13,133 nt of DNA from an uncultured Steroidobacter sp. (GCA_946478975.1 CAMLEO010000204.1:1-13133); one strand, 5' to 3'. Shown: positions 6,069 to 13,133, counted from the first letter of the stretch. Numbers and translations are program-made. The notes: generated from the sequence alone by a model not told the origin.

Positions 6069-7709
6069 TCAGTGCACGGTGAGCGGCAGCGCGCGTCCGT
6101 CGATCTCTTGCGGCGGAATTTCCAATCCAATCAAGCGTGCGAGCGTCGGCGCGATGTCGACTGTTTCCACCGCGGTCGGCTGCTGGAAACCTTCGATGCC
6201 GTGCCACCAGAACAAAATCGGCACGCGACGGTCATAGCCCCACGGCGAGCCATGCGAGGAGGTGTAATCGGTGTCGATGTTTTTCACCGCTGCGTACAGG
6301 CTCACATACGGCTTCAACAGCACGATCAAATCGCCGGAGCGTTCCGGGTTGAAGCTGGCCTTCACGCGTTCGAGCAGCGACCATTCGTCGACCGGGCCCG
6401 CTGGCGGTGCGGCCGCGATGACTTCGTTCTTGGTGAAGACAGCCGCGACCTGCGGATGTGAACGATATTTAATGTAAGCCGCGTCGAGCACGCTGGCGCG
6501 CCGGTCGGGGGGAATGGCGGCGCTGAAATAAACATCGTTGGCGAACTCGTTCTTGCCGAGCACGATGGGCTCGGGCAAATGCAGCTCGCGAGCCAGCTGT
6601 GCGCCGATGTTTCCAGGCAGCAGGTTGACGTCGATGCGCTGTGCGTTCGGCACGCCGCGCTCGCGATTGCGTTCCGTCGCATCGACGCCGCCGTGATCTG
6701 CGGTGAGCGCGACGACGTAAGGCACGCCGAGCTTGTCGAGGCCGGCCAGCAGGCGGCCGATTGTTTGGTCGAGTGCGACTTGCTGTGCGCACATCTCGGC
6801 ACCTTCGCTGCCGTAGTAGTGGCCAACGTAGTCATTGCCAGAGAGACTGACCGCGAGCAGATCGGTCGCGTCACGTTTGCCGAGCTCGCGATCTTTTACC
6901 GCGGCGAGCGCGGCATCGACGGTGAATGCATCGAGTGCCGGCGTCGCGCGCCAGCGTTTGGAGTTGCCGGGAAAGCTTTTGAGCGTGCCGATGGAAATAT
7001 CATCGGTGATCCGGGTCGCGTGCGACTTCGATGCACACTGCGGCGGCAGCTTCGGATTGCTCGGCGCGGCGTACGATTTGCGAACGTTCGCGTTGATCTT
7101 GTCCGCGATGTCTTTCGGAATGGATGTTTCCATGCCGTTGTAGGTTGTGAAGCCAGCCTCGGTCCACCACAATGTGAGATCCGCATGGTGGCCGCCGAGC
7201 ATGATCGCCCCGCGGTCTTTGCCAGAGACAGAGACGACGCGAGTGTGCGCGTCCTTGGCTTTCATGCGATCGCCGAGCGTGGGCACCAGCAGAGTTTCGT
7301 GCGTCATTACTTTCTTGCGCGCGTCGCTGCCCGCTGCGCCGACTTTCTCCACGCAGTAAACAGTGAATGTTTCGCTGTCCTTGTCTTTGCGCGGGAGAAG
7401 CGGGTTTTGCCAGTCGTTGGCGACGATGCCGGTGCGTGCGGGCCGGTCGCCGGTCAGGATCGTGGAGTGCCCGGGGCAGGTTTCGGTCGACGCATGACTC
7501 TGATGGCCGCGCGGGAACACGACGCCGCTCGAAAGCTGAGCGAGCCCGGCCGTGTACATCGGCCGGTACTCATTGAACAAATCCGCGGAATATTGATCGA
7601 CGACGATCGTGACGACCAGCTTGGGATGCGGCGCTTCGGCCGCCTGCAAAGGCAGTGCGCACGCCAACGCTGCGGCCACACTGAAACAAAATCGTAACAT
7701 TCGGCTCAC
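6069..7709 (-). CDS. Secreted PafA-like alkaline phosphatase family protein
   Basis: A 546-residue protein with a signal peptide (about 1-23, ending LQA before AEA), so it acts in the periplasm or outside the cell. It has the full set of alkaline phosphatase superfamily residues in PafA order. They are Asp38 (VVDQY), the likely nucleophile Thr77 in STETCPGHST, Asn98 in IVANDW and the phosphate-binding pair Lys164/Arg166 in SGKDRG. Further zinc ligands are in NDYVGHYYG, TADHGG and SSHGSPWGYD. The Lys/Arg and Asn positions are those that mark PafA-type phosphate monoesterases rather than NPP-type diesterases, so release of phosphate from organic phosphomonoesters is the best guess. A good AGGTGA ribosome binding site precedes the ATG. 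The gene follows xylD by 37 bases with a short hairpin between, so it may be cotranscribed with the sugar genes. A GC-rich hairpin follows its stop. Confidence 0.88.
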   Translation of the reverse strand: MSRMLRFCFSVAAALACALPLQAAEAPHPKLVVTIVVDQYSADLFNEYRPMYTAGLAQLSSGVVFPRGHQSHASTETCPGHSTILTGDRPARTGIVANDWQNPLLPRKDKDSETFTVYCVEKVGAAGSDARKKVMTHETLLVPTLGDRMKAKDAHTRVVSVSGKDRGAIMLGGHHADLTLWWTEAGFTTYNGMETSIPKDIADKINANVRKSYAAPSNPKLPPQCASKSHATRITDDISIGTLKSFPGNSKRWRATPALDAFTVDAALAAVKDRELGKRDATDLLAVSLSGNDYVGHYYGSEGAEMCAQQVALDQTIGRLLAGLDKLGVPYVVALTADHGGVDATERNRERGVPNAQRIDVNLLPGNIGAQLARELHLPEPIVLGKNEFANDVYFSAAIPPDRRASVLDAAYIKYRSHPQVAAVFTKNEVIAAAPPAGPVDEWSLLERVKASFNPERSGDLIVLLKPYVSLYAAVKNIDTDYTSSHGSPWGYDRRVPILFWWHGIEGFQQPTAVETVDIAPTLARLIGLEIPPQEIDGRALPLTVH

Positions 7710-7711
7710 CT

Positions 7712-7729
7712 CGCCACGACAACGTGGCG
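7712..7729 (-). repeat. Short hairpin between xylD and the phosphatase gene
   Basis: A perfect 7-bp inverted repeat (CGCCACG at 7712-7718, CGTGGCG at 7723-7729) with a 4-base loop fills the gap between the xylD stop and the phosphatase. On the minus strand it abuts the AGGTGA ribosome binding site of the phosphatase. It has no T tract after it, so it is more likely to affect translation or mRNA processing than to terminate transcription. Confidence 0.45.
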
Positions 7730-7746
7730 GGCGAGCGTAGCGATCT

Positions 7747-9534
7747 TCAGTGATTATGGCGAGGGGTCTTGCTGGCGACGCCCCGATACTTGAGCGCCAT
7801 TTCCATCACGCCGCCTTTGTCGAGTTGGCTGACGGTGGCTCGGTACAGCTCCTGCCAGGGCGTGGCGCTTTCCGGCACGGCGGGAATGCCGTCCTGCCTG
7901 CGACGCGCGATTTCTTCGTCGGAGACCAGCATGTCGCAGCGGGCCTGGTTCAGATCGATGCGGATGACGTCGCCAGTTCGCAGCCACGCCAGGCCGCCGC
8001 CCGCTGCGCTTTCGGGCGACGCGTTGAGAATGGACGGGCTGTCGGAAGTGCCGGATTGGCGGCCGTCGCCGATGGTCGGCAGGCTTGCGATGCCGCGCTT
8101 CAGCAGGGCATCCGGCGGTGTCATGTTCACAACCTCGGCCGATCCAGGCCAACCCAACGGGCCGGCGCCGCGGATCACGAGCACGCTGCGTTCATCGATG
8201 CCGAGTGCCGGATCGTTGATACGCGCGCGGTAGTCGTCGGAGCCGTCGAACACAACGGCGCGACCTTCGAACACGTTGTCCTGGCCGGAGGAGCCGAGGT
8301 AACGCCGACGAAAGTCTTCCGTGATAACGCTCGCTTTGAGAATGGCGAAATCGAACAAGTTGCCGCTGAGCACGACAAAGCCGGCGCGCTCGCGCAGCGG
8401 CTTGTCGTAGGTCGTGATCATTTCACGATCCTTGCTGGCGCGGCCGCGAACGTTTTCTCGCAGCGAGCGACCGGTCACTGTCATCGCATCCGCGTGCAGC
8501 TTGCCGGCCTCGACCAACTCATGAAGTACAGCGGGCACGCCGCCGGCGCGATGGAAACGTTCGCCCAGATATTTGCCCGCGGGCTGCATGTTCAGCAGCA
8601 ATGGAATGTCATGACCGTACTTCATCCAGTCCTGCGGATGAAGCTCGAATCCGGCGTGTCGCGCCATCGCAGTGAGATGCGGTTGCGCGTTGGTCGAACC
8701 GCCGAGCGCTGCGATCGCGGTGATCGCGTTGTAGAACGATTCGCGCGAGAGAATCTTGGAGGGCTTCAGATCTTCGTACGCCATCTCGACGATGCGGCGT
8801 CCCGTTTCGTACGCCATCTGGCCGCGCTCGCGATACGGAGCGGGAATCGCCGAGCAGCCCGGCAGCGACAGGCCCAATGTTTCAGCGACCGCGTTCATCG
8901 TCGAAGCTGTGCCCATGCTGTTGCAGTGGCCGGGCGAGGGTGCCGACGCCGCGGCGGCATCGAGAAATTCCTGTTCCGTAATCTGCCCCGCGCCCAAGCG
9001 GCGGCGACAGCGCCAGATCACGGTGCCGGAGCCGACCAGCTCGTCTTCGAAATAACCATCGAGCATCGGGCCGCCGGAAAGCACGATCGCGGGAATATCG
9101 ACCGTCGAAGCGGCCATGACTGCGGCGGGCGTGGTTTTGTCACAACCGGTCGTGAGCACCACGGCATCGATCGGATAGCCGTGCAGAATTTCGACCAGGC
9201 CGAGATAGGCGAGATTGCGATCGAGCGCCGCGGTCGGGCGGCGGCAGTTCTCGAAAATCGGATGGGTCGGGAATTCCATCGGAATACCGCCGGCGTCGCG
9301 AATGCCTTCTTTGACGCGCGCCGCGAGATCGACGTGAATGCGATTGCAAGGCGTGAGATCGCTGCCGCTCTGGGCGATGCCGATGATGGGCTTGCCGCTC
9401 ATCAGTTCCTTCGGCGTCAGTCCATAGTTCATGAACCGTTCGAGATACAACGCCATCAGGTCGATGTGCTCGCGATCGTCGAACCACGCCTGCGAGCGGA
9501 ACCTGCGCTTTTTGGAAGAACCCTCACCCGTCAT
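7747..9534 (-). CDS. xylD: D-xylonate dehydratase (IlvD/Edd family)
   Basis: This cytoplasmic [2Fe-2S] and Mg2+ enzyme dehydrates D-xylonate to 2-keto-3-deoxy-D-xylonate. The 595 residues match the sugar-acid dehydratase branch of IlvD/Edd (about 570-600). The three cluster cysteines are C63 (SDLTPCN), C131 (TTGCDK) and C204 (SPGHCNSMGTASTMNA). Lys133 after CD is the lysine carbamylated in this family. The ATG at 9534 lies inside the end of xylC (11-bp overlap) with GAGG six bases upstream; an open frame continues to 9939 but only by reading xylC out of frame. The neighbours (xylose dehydrogenase, xylonolactonase, FAH-type dehydratase) point to xylonate, although L-arabinonate dehydratases look alike, and a related pentonate cannot be excluded. 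The gene appears intact. Confidence 0.88.
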   Translation of the reverse strand: MTGEGSSKKRRFRSQAWFDDREHIDLMALYLERFMNYGLTPKELMSGKPIIGIAQSGSDLTPCNRIHVDLAARVKEGIRDAGGIPMEFPTHPIFENCRRPTAALDRNLAYLGLVEILHGYPIDAVVLTTGCDKTTPAAVMAASTVDIPAIVLSGGPMLDGYFEDELVGSGTVIWRCRRRLGAGQITEQEFLDAAAASAPSPGHCNSMGTASTMNAVAETLGLSLPGCSAIPAPYRERGQMAYETGRRIVEMAYEDLKPSKILSRESFYNAITAIAALGGSTNAQPHLTAMARHAGFELHPQDWMKYGHDIPLLLNMQPAGKYLGERFHRAGGVPAVLHELVEAGKLHADAMTVTGRSLRENVRGRASKDREMITTYDKPLRERAGFVVLSGNLFDFAILKASVITEDFRRRYLGSSGQDNVFEGRAVVFDGSDDYRARINDPALGIDERSVLVIRGAGPLGWPGSAEVVNMTPPDALLKRGIASLPTIGDGRQSGTSDSPSILNASPESAAGGGLAWLRTGDVIRIDLNQARCDMLVSDEEIARRRQDGIPAVPESATPWQELYRATVSQLDKGGVMEMALKYRGVASKTPRHNH

Positions 9535-10393
9535 AACGAACCTCGTGCGAAGCGACGCCCGCCACAGCGACGCGCGCCGCAAATAATCCACCCGCCAGCG
9601 GCTGTGCCGAGATCTGTTCCTTCGACAGACCTTTCCAGGCGGTCGTGACATACAACGTGCGCAGATCCGGGCCGCCGAACGCAGGCTTGGTGCAGTTCGC
9701 CACCGGCAGCTCCAATGTTTCCAGCAGCTCGCCCTTGGGCGAGTAGCGCTGCACGCCCCAGCCGCCGAACAAGCCGATCCACAGGCAGCCTTCGCTGTCG
9801 AGCGCCGGGCCGTCGGGATACGCGCCCGGCTTCTGAATGCGGCAGAACACCCGACGATTCGCCAGCTGGCCGTCGTCGAGATCGAATGCGTAGATGACGC
9901 GTTCCAAGGTGTCGACGTGATACAACGTGCGGCCGTCAAGGCTGGTCACCGGACCGTTGGTGATCACGTAACCTTCGTCGCAACGTTTCAGGCCGCGCGT
10001 GTCGAAGCGGTACAGCGAGCCGGTCGGCTGCGATTCGTTGTTGTCCATGGTGCCGAACCATAAGCGGCCGGCGGCATCGACATAGCCGTCGTTGAGCCGG
10101 TTGCCCGGACGATCGGAGTCGACGCGCGTGATCAATGTGAAATTGCCGCTGTCTGCATCGAACAGATGCAAGCCGCTCTTCATGCCGCAAATGAAACGGC
10201 CGCGGCTTGCGGGGGCGATGAAGCCGACTTCTTCGGGCGTCTGCCAGGACATCAGCGCGCGGGTGCGCGTGTCGAAGCGATGCACGCGCTTGCCCTTGAT
10301 GTCGACGAACCACACGACCTGATCCTTGGCCGACCAGACAGGTCCTTCACCGAGCTGCGCCCCCACGGCGCAGACGCATTCGACTTTGCCCAT
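9524..10393 (-). CDS. xylC: Xylonolactonase, SMP-30/gluconolactonase family
   Basis: This 289-residue six-bladed beta-propeller hydrolyses D-xylono-lactone to D-xylonate. It has the SMP-30 metal-site residues in order: Glu16 (LGEGPVW), Asn101 (RLNDGYVDAAGRLWFGTMD region), Asn146 (VITNGPV) and Asp194 (YPDGP). Its length and sequence closely resemble Caulobacter XylC, including KPAFGGPDLRTLYVTTA near the C-terminus. A strong GAGAGGA ribosome binding site precedes the ATG. The end overlaps xylD by 11 bases, so the two are coupled. An 87-base gap with inverted repeats separates it from xylB, the only sizeable gap in the operon. Confidence 0.9.
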   Translation of the reverse strand: MGKVECVCAVGAQLGEGPVWSAKDQVVWFVDIKGKRVHRFDTRTRALMSWQTPEEVGFIAPASRGRFICGMKSGLHLFDADSGNFTLITRVDSDRPGNRLNDGYVDAAGRLWFGTMDNNESQPTGSLYRFDTRGLKRCDEGYVITNGPVTSLDGRTLYHVDTLERVIYAFDLDDGQLANRRVFCRIQKPGAYPDGPALDSEGCLWIGLFGGWGVQRYSPKGELLETLELPVANCTKPAFGGPDLRTLYVTTAWKGLSKEQISAQPLAGGLFAARVAVAGVASHEVRYDG

Positions 10394-10410
10394 GGTTCCT
10401 CTCTTGAATG

Positions 10411-10437
10411 GTCGAAAGCGGCCGAGGCCCTTTCGAC
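10411..10437. repeat. Inverted repeat 1 in the xylB-xylC gap
   Basis: The 8-base arms GTCGAAAG (10411-10418) and CTTTCGAC (10430-10437) are perfect complements around an 11-base GC-rich loop. It is the nearest of three consecutive hairpins to xylC, ending about 18 bases before its start codon and just upstream of the ribosome binding site. It has no terminator-type T tract. Confidence 0.6.
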
Positions 10438-10439
10438 TC

Positions 10440-10469
10440 GCTCGGCAAAAGGCGTGACTCCTGCCGAGC
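10440..10469. repeat. Inverted repeat 2 in the xylB-xylC gap
   Basis: The 8-base arms GCTCGGCA (10440-10447) and TGCCGAGC (10462-10469) are perfect complements around a 14-base loop. Only two bases separate it from repeat 1. On the minus strand the loop ends in TTTT next to the stem, but this run lies inside the hairpin and not after it. Confidence 0.6.
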
Positions 10470-10472
10470 TGA

Positions 10473-10494
10473 CCGGCTGATTATCTCCAGCCGG
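10473..10494. repeat. Inverted repeat 3 across the xylB stop codon
   Basis: The 7-base arms CCGGCTG (10473-10479) and CAGCCGG (10488-10494) enclose an 8-base loop. The xylB stop codon (10481-10483) sits in the loop. Together with repeats 1 and 2 it gives a run of three stem-loops directly after xylB. Confidence 0.55.
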
Positions 10495-11242
10495 CGTCTA
10501 CGAAATACTCGTGTCCCGTACACATGCGCGCATCGTCGGAAGAAAGGAATGCCACCATCGCCGCCACGTCCTGCGGCTCGATGCGCGCCTTCAAACATTG
10601 CAGGCCGAGCATCCGGGCTTCTTCCTCGGGCGTGTGCCACAACTTCATCTGGCGCGGCGTCCGCACGCCGCCCGGCACCACGCAGCTCACTCGAATACCG
10701 AACGGGCCAAGGTCGCGCGCGAGTGCTCGCGTCATGCCTTCGATGCCGGCCTTCGCCGTTTGATAGATCGCCAGGTCCGGCAGCGCCAGGTGCCATGACA
10801 CCGAGCCGAGGTTGATGATGACGCCGCCGTTGTTCGCCTTCATGTCCTCCGTCACCGCCTGGGTGCAGAAGTAAAGATGGCGCAGGTTGACCGCGATCCG
10901 GTTGTCCCAGTACTGCTCGGTGGTTTCCTGCAGCGAGTGACGATCGTCGTTGGCGGCGTTGTTCACCAGCACGTCGACCGGCCCGATGTCGGCGCGGATG
11001 CGAGCAAACGTCTGGCGGATCGCTTCGATGTTGGTCAGGTCGCAGCGGTAATAGCGCGGCGGCGACAGAGTGTCCGACAGCTTGAGCTCCAGTTCGCGCG
11101 AATCGCCGTCGGCGATATCGATGAAGGCGACGCGCGATCCCTGGCGGGCGAAGACTTCGGTAATCGCTGCGCCGATGCCGGAGCCACCGCCAGTCACGAC
11201 TACGCGCTTGCCGCGCAGGGAGGGGTAAACGTTCTGAGTCAT
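10481..11242 (-). CDS. xylB: NAD-dependent D-xylose 1-dehydrogenase (Caulobacter XylB type SDR)
   Basis: This cytoplasmic SDR oxidises D-xylose to D-xylonolactone, the first step of the oxidative xylose route. At 253 residues it is close in length to Caulobacter XylB (about 248) and shares long similar stretches with it. Examples are the N-terminal YPSLRGKRVVVTGGGSGIG, NDDRH after the NNAA motif, AKAGIEGMTRALAR and the C-terminal CTGHEYFVDAGWR. Functional residues are TGGGSGIG (17-24), Asp42 after the second strand (favouring NAD over NADP), NNAA (95-98), Ser147, Tyr160 and Lys164. NNAA replaces the more usual NNAG. The symbol is used in the Caulobacter sense and does not mean xylulokinase. 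It starts 19 bases after xylX and has a weak ribosome binding site, consistent with an operon. L-arabinose or another aldose as additional substrate is possible. Confidence 0.9.
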   Translation of the reverse strand: MTQNVYPSLRGKRVVVTGGGSGIGAAITEVFARQGSRVAFIDIADGDSRELELKLSDTLSPPRYYRCDLTNIEAIRQTFARIRADIGPVDVLVNNAANDDRHSLQETTEQYWDNRIAVNLRHLYFCTQAVTEDMKANNGGVIINLGSVSWHLALPDLAIYQTAKAGIEGMTRALARDLGPFGIRVSCVVPGGVRTPRQMKLWHTPEEEARMLGLQCLKARIEPQDVAAMVAFLSSDDARMCTGHEYFVDAGWR

Positions 11243-11261
11243 GTTTATTTTGAGCCTGGAG

Positions 11262-12416
11262 CTAGGATGCGAGGAGGCCGCGGCTGGCGAGATTGCGCAT
11301 CAGCGATGCGATGCCGAGCGACCAGGGCGGAGCCTGGTCGGAAGTTGTGAGTTTGTTTTCCAGCGTACCGAGCGACGGCGAGGACACGCGGACCACGTCG
11401 CCATGTTTGTGAGTAAAGCCGCGGCCCACGACATCGCGATCTTCCGTGGGCGCGAACATCGTGCCCAGGAACAGCGCAAAGCCGTCCGGATATTGATGCT
11501 GACTCATGGTTTGTTCGACCAGCTCGAGCGGATCGCGGCTGATCTGCGCCATCGAGCTGCTGCCTTCGAGCTTGTAACCTTCTTCGCCCTCGACCTGCAG
11601 CGATACCACGGCGTTGCGCACGTCATCGATGCCGAAGCTGGCATCGAACATGCGAATGAACGGGCCGATGGAGCACGAAGCGTTGTTGTCTTTGGCTTTG
11701 CCGAGCAGCAGCGCGCTGCGGCCCTCGATATCGCGCAAATTCACGTCGTTGCCGAGCGCGGCGCCCAGAATGCGACCGGTTACATTGCAAGCCAGCACAA
11801 TTTCCGGCTCGGGGTTGTTCCACTGCGATTCCTTGCGCACACCGATCCAGTCGCCCCAGCCGACGGACGCCAGCACCGGCGCCTTGGTGAACACTTCGGC
11901 ATCGGGGCCGATCGCGACCTCCAGGTACTGCGACCACAGTCCGTCCGCGATCAACGCTTCTTTCAAGCGCACCGCCGTCGGCGAACCGGGTTTCACAGAT
12001 CGAATGTCGGCGCCGACGCGTGCACCGAGCGCATCGCGAATCGACTGTGCCTTGGCATAGTCGCCGCGCGCACGTTCTTCGATCACGCGCTCGACAGCGG
12101 ACACCGCGAAAGTCACGCCGCATGCCTTGATACATTGCAGATCGAACGGCGCCAGCAAACGCATCCCTTGTTGATTGGAGGGCTCGCCCTTGAACGCCGC
12201 CGAGATCGGCAGCTGATCGAGCGGACCGAGGTCCTCGCCGTTCGGCGGCGTGCCGTTCCACTTGTTGAGCAACTCAGAAACGGTGGCCGCAGTCCGGGAG
12301 ACATCCCGGACGCGACCGCCGCTGATGACAACGGGCGTGGGCCCGGCCGAAGTGGCGATCCGGCCGACGAACGTACCTTCGCGCCAGTCGGCCGGAAGAT
12401 GAGCCAGTAATCTCAT
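11262..12416 (-). CDS. xylX: 2-keto-3-deoxy-D-xylonate dehydratase, fumarylacetoacetate hydrolase family
   Basis: XylX removes water from 2-keto-3-deoxy-D-xylonate to give alpha-ketoglutarate semialdehyde. The 384 residues match the length of Caulobacter XylX and not that of short FAH-domain isomerases. The FAH-fold metal site is visible as PEPE (202-205; Glu203 and Glu205) and Asp243 in GKAKDNNASCSIGPF (239-253), with Glu114/Glu115 (VIEERARGD) as a likely catalytic region. The pairing with xylB, xylC and xylD is what separates this from other FAH proteins. The ATG at 12416 has no strong ribosome binding site and lies 20 bases after the stop of the transporter remnant, so translation may have depended on coupling to the transporter gene. 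The gene itself looks intact. Confidence 0.85.
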   Translation of the reverse strand: MRLLAHLPADWREGTFVGRIATSAGPTPVVISGGRVRDVSRTAATVSELLNKWNGTPPNGEDLGPLDQLPISAAFKGEPSNQQGMRLLAPFDLQCIKACGVTFAVSAVERVIEERARGDYAKAQSIRDALGARVGADIRSVKPGSPTAVRLKEALIADGLWSQYLEVAIGPDAEVFTKAPVLASVGWGDWIGVRKESQWNNPEPEIVLACNVTGRILGAALGNDVNLRDIEGRSALLLGKAKDNNASCSIGPFIRMFDASFGIDDVRNAVVSLQVEGEEGYKLEGSSSMAQISRDPLELVEQTMSQHQYPDGFALFLGTMFAPTEDRDVVGRGFTHKHGDVVRVSSPSLGTLENKLTTSDQAPPWSLGIASLMRNLASRGLLAS

Positions 12417-12436
12417 AGCTGAATTCGATCTCTACT

Positions 12437-12880
12437 TTAGGCGTTGGCCTTGGAAGCGTGCGGGGCGTCCAGCAGATCTGCCGGCTGCTTGGTCCACAGG
12501 TGCTGAATCGCTTCCAGGCTGTGGCCCTTGGTTTCGGGGACGAAGCGCCAGACGAACAGCGCGGCCAGGAAGCTCATCACGCCGTAGATCCAGTACGAGA
12601 AGCCGTGATGGAACATGGCGTTGAGCGCCGAGTTGCCGTCCAGCACCTTGAACGACCAGGACACGAACAGGTTCGCGATCCACTGCATGGCCACGGCGAG
12701 CGCCATCGCCTTGCTCTTGATCGCGTTCGGGAAGATTTCGGCGAGCAGCACCCACACGACCGGGCCCCACGACAGCGCGAAGCCGGCGATGTAAGCGACC
12801 ACCGCGACCAGCGCCGCCGTGCCGACGTTGCCGCTGGAGAACAGGAAGCCGAGCGCAATCATCGATACCGCCATCCCACC
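12437..12880 (-). pseudogene. 3' remnant of an MFS sugar/proton symporter (xylose transporter type)
   Basis: The visible frame has about 145 residues from GMAVSMIALGF onward. It matches the last third of sugar-porter MFS proteins (XylE/GalP type): four hydrophobic segments, the loop WGPVVWVLLAEIFPNAIKSKAMALA (the family motif WGP-x-W-x6-E-x-FP), QWIANLFVSW, and the closing motif VPETKGHSLEAI. A full member has about 450-480 residues, so roughly 300 N-terminal residues are missing. Upstream of about 12880 the sequence is instead a TRAP permease in another frame. There is an ATG at 12874, but a protein of four helices would not be a working transporter. Its place before xylX fits xylose uptake for the cluster. 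Confidence 0.78.
12871..12880. other. Chimeric junction between TRAP permease and MFS transporter sequences
   Basis: On the minus strand the bases GGTGGGATGG can be read both as the end of the TRAP-like peptide (RWWDG) and, one base shifted, as the GGMA preceding the MFS segment. To the right only TRAP-type protein sequence is seen, to the left only MFS-type. The break therefore falls in or beside this stretch, and the short shared sequence would fit joining at microhomology or a false overlap during assembly. Confidence 0.65.
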
Positions 12881-13055
12881 AGCGCACCCGGCGCTCGGGC
12901 TCGCCGGTCGGCGTGAGGAAGCCGAGCGCGGTAGCGAAGGCGACGTGCACGGGGAGCTGGATCAGGAGATCGAACATCCCCGCGTAGGCGGTCCAGAGCT
13001 GGAACGCCGACCACAGCACCGCGAGCCACGCCCGCGGCGAGCGCATTTCCTGCAT
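12881..13055 (-). pseudogene. 5' remnant of a fused TRAP-type permease
   Basis: From the ATG at 13055, about 60 residues read as the cytoplasmic start and first membrane segments of a fused 12TM TRAP permease: RSPRAWLAVLWSAFQLWTAY, then IQLPVHVAFATALGFLTP, then an Arg-rich loop ending RWWD. Beyond about 12880 the same frame stays open to 12432 but encodes only an out-of-frame Arg/Gly-rich translation of the MFS gene. A complete protein of this type has 600 or more residues, so at least 90% is missing. It starts 11 bases after a TAXI-type receptor gene, the normal partner of such permeases, which supports the assignment. Confidence 0.6.
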
Positions 13056-13066
13056 GCCTGGAGCGG

Positions 13067-13133
13067 CTATTTCATCCAGCCTTTTTCACGATACGCGCGC
13101 TCCGCGCCGGGATGCAGCGGCAGGCCGTTGTTC
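13067..13133 (-). CDS. TAXI family TRAP transporter solute-binding protein, C-terminal end
   Basis: Only the last 22 codons are inside the window; the gene continues past the right edge. They read NNGLPLHPGAERAYREKGWMK followed by TAG. The PLHPGAxRxYxExG pattern is the typical C-terminal ending of periplasmic TAXI-type TRAP receptors, which bind small organic acids or amino acids. It is followed at once by the start of a fused TRAP permease on the same strand, the usual gene pair. The ligand cannot be inferred. Confidence 0.65.
   Translation of the reverse strand, partial: NNGLPLHPGAERAYREKGWMK

Noticed and set aside
6579..7697. Plus-strand open frame of 372 codons opposite the alkaline phosphatase gene
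   Set aside because: The minus-strand reading contains the complete PafA-type active site and a signal peptide; this frame has neither motifs nor a ribosome binding site.
7750..9648. Plus-strand open frame of 632 codons opposite xylD
   Set aside because: It is antisense to an intact IlvD/Edd gene with all three cluster cysteines. The translation has no recognisable domain.
9535..9939. N-terminal extension of xylD to a start at 9939
   Set aside because: The extra 135 residues are an out-of-frame reading of xylC, rich in Arg, Ser and Ala. The ATG at 9534 has a ribosome binding site and gives the normal family length.
11241..12410. Plus-strand open frame of 389 codons opposite xylX
   Set aside because: It mirrors xylX and has no recognisable domain; the minus-strand reading carries the FAH metal-site motifs.
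12432..13055. A single 207-residue protein reading through the transporter junction
   Set aside because: After about 60 residues the frame becomes an out-of-frame, Arg/Gly-rich translation of the MFS gene, so it is a chance fusion and not one gene.

Overview
The window is about 13.1 kb of GC-rich DNA. Every gene I can support is on the minus strand, so transcription runs from right to left. The content points to a gammaproteobacterium. hemN lies next to an fnr/anr-type regulator, as in Pseudomonas. A five-gene set led by a 'thermostable hemolysin'-family protein and a Caulobacter-style xylose oxidation cluster are also present. I cannot name the genus; a Xanthomonadales/Nevskiales/Steroidobacter-like lineage is only a guess. 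There are no tRNA or rRNA genes, CRISPR arrays or insertion sequences, and no gene-free stretch longer than 300 bases.

Right edge (about 12.4-13.1 kb): the last codons of a TAXI-type TRAP solute receptor are followed by the first ~60 codons of a fused TRAP permease. Around 12871-12880 the permease reading frame breaks off. It is joined out of frame to the 3' third of an MFS sugar/proton symporter. This is either a real deletion or recombination, or an assembly chimera.

Centre-right (7.7-12.4 kb): a sugar-oxidation operon in the order [MFS remnant]-xylX-xylB-xylC-xylD. These encode NAD-dependent xylose dehydrogenase, xylonolactonase, xylonate dehydratase and 2-keto-3-deoxy-xylonate dehydratase, which together take D-xylose to alpha-ketoglutarate semialdehyde (Weimberg pathway). 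The final dehydrogenase (xylA in Caulobacter) and a regulator are not in the window. Three consecutive inverted repeats lie around the xylB-xylC junction. A secreted PafA-like alkaline phosphatase follows xylD after a short hairpin, and a GC-rich terminator-like hairpin closes that unit.

Centre-left (1.7-6.0 kb): a very tightly packed operon. Its five genes encode a thermostable-hemolysin-family protein (probably an acyltransferase-fold enzyme), an AMP-forming acyl-activating enzyme, a heme-oxygenase-like diiron oxidase, a short-chain dehydrogenase and an exported TPR protein. The junctions are a 4-bp gap, a 14-bp overlap and two 4-bp ATGA overlaps. It reads as a small biosynthetic pathway that activates, transfers, oxidises and reduces an acyl group. 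I know of no assigned product, and it is the best candidate here for an undescribed system.

Left edge (0-1.7 kb): hemN (oxygen-independent coproporphyrinogen III oxidase) followed by the 5' part of an FNR/ANR oxygen sensor with its cluster cysteines. A 16-bp palindromic FNR box sits exactly 41.5 bp upstream of the hemN start codon. That geometry suggests direct anaerobic activation and possibly a leaderless hemN transcript.
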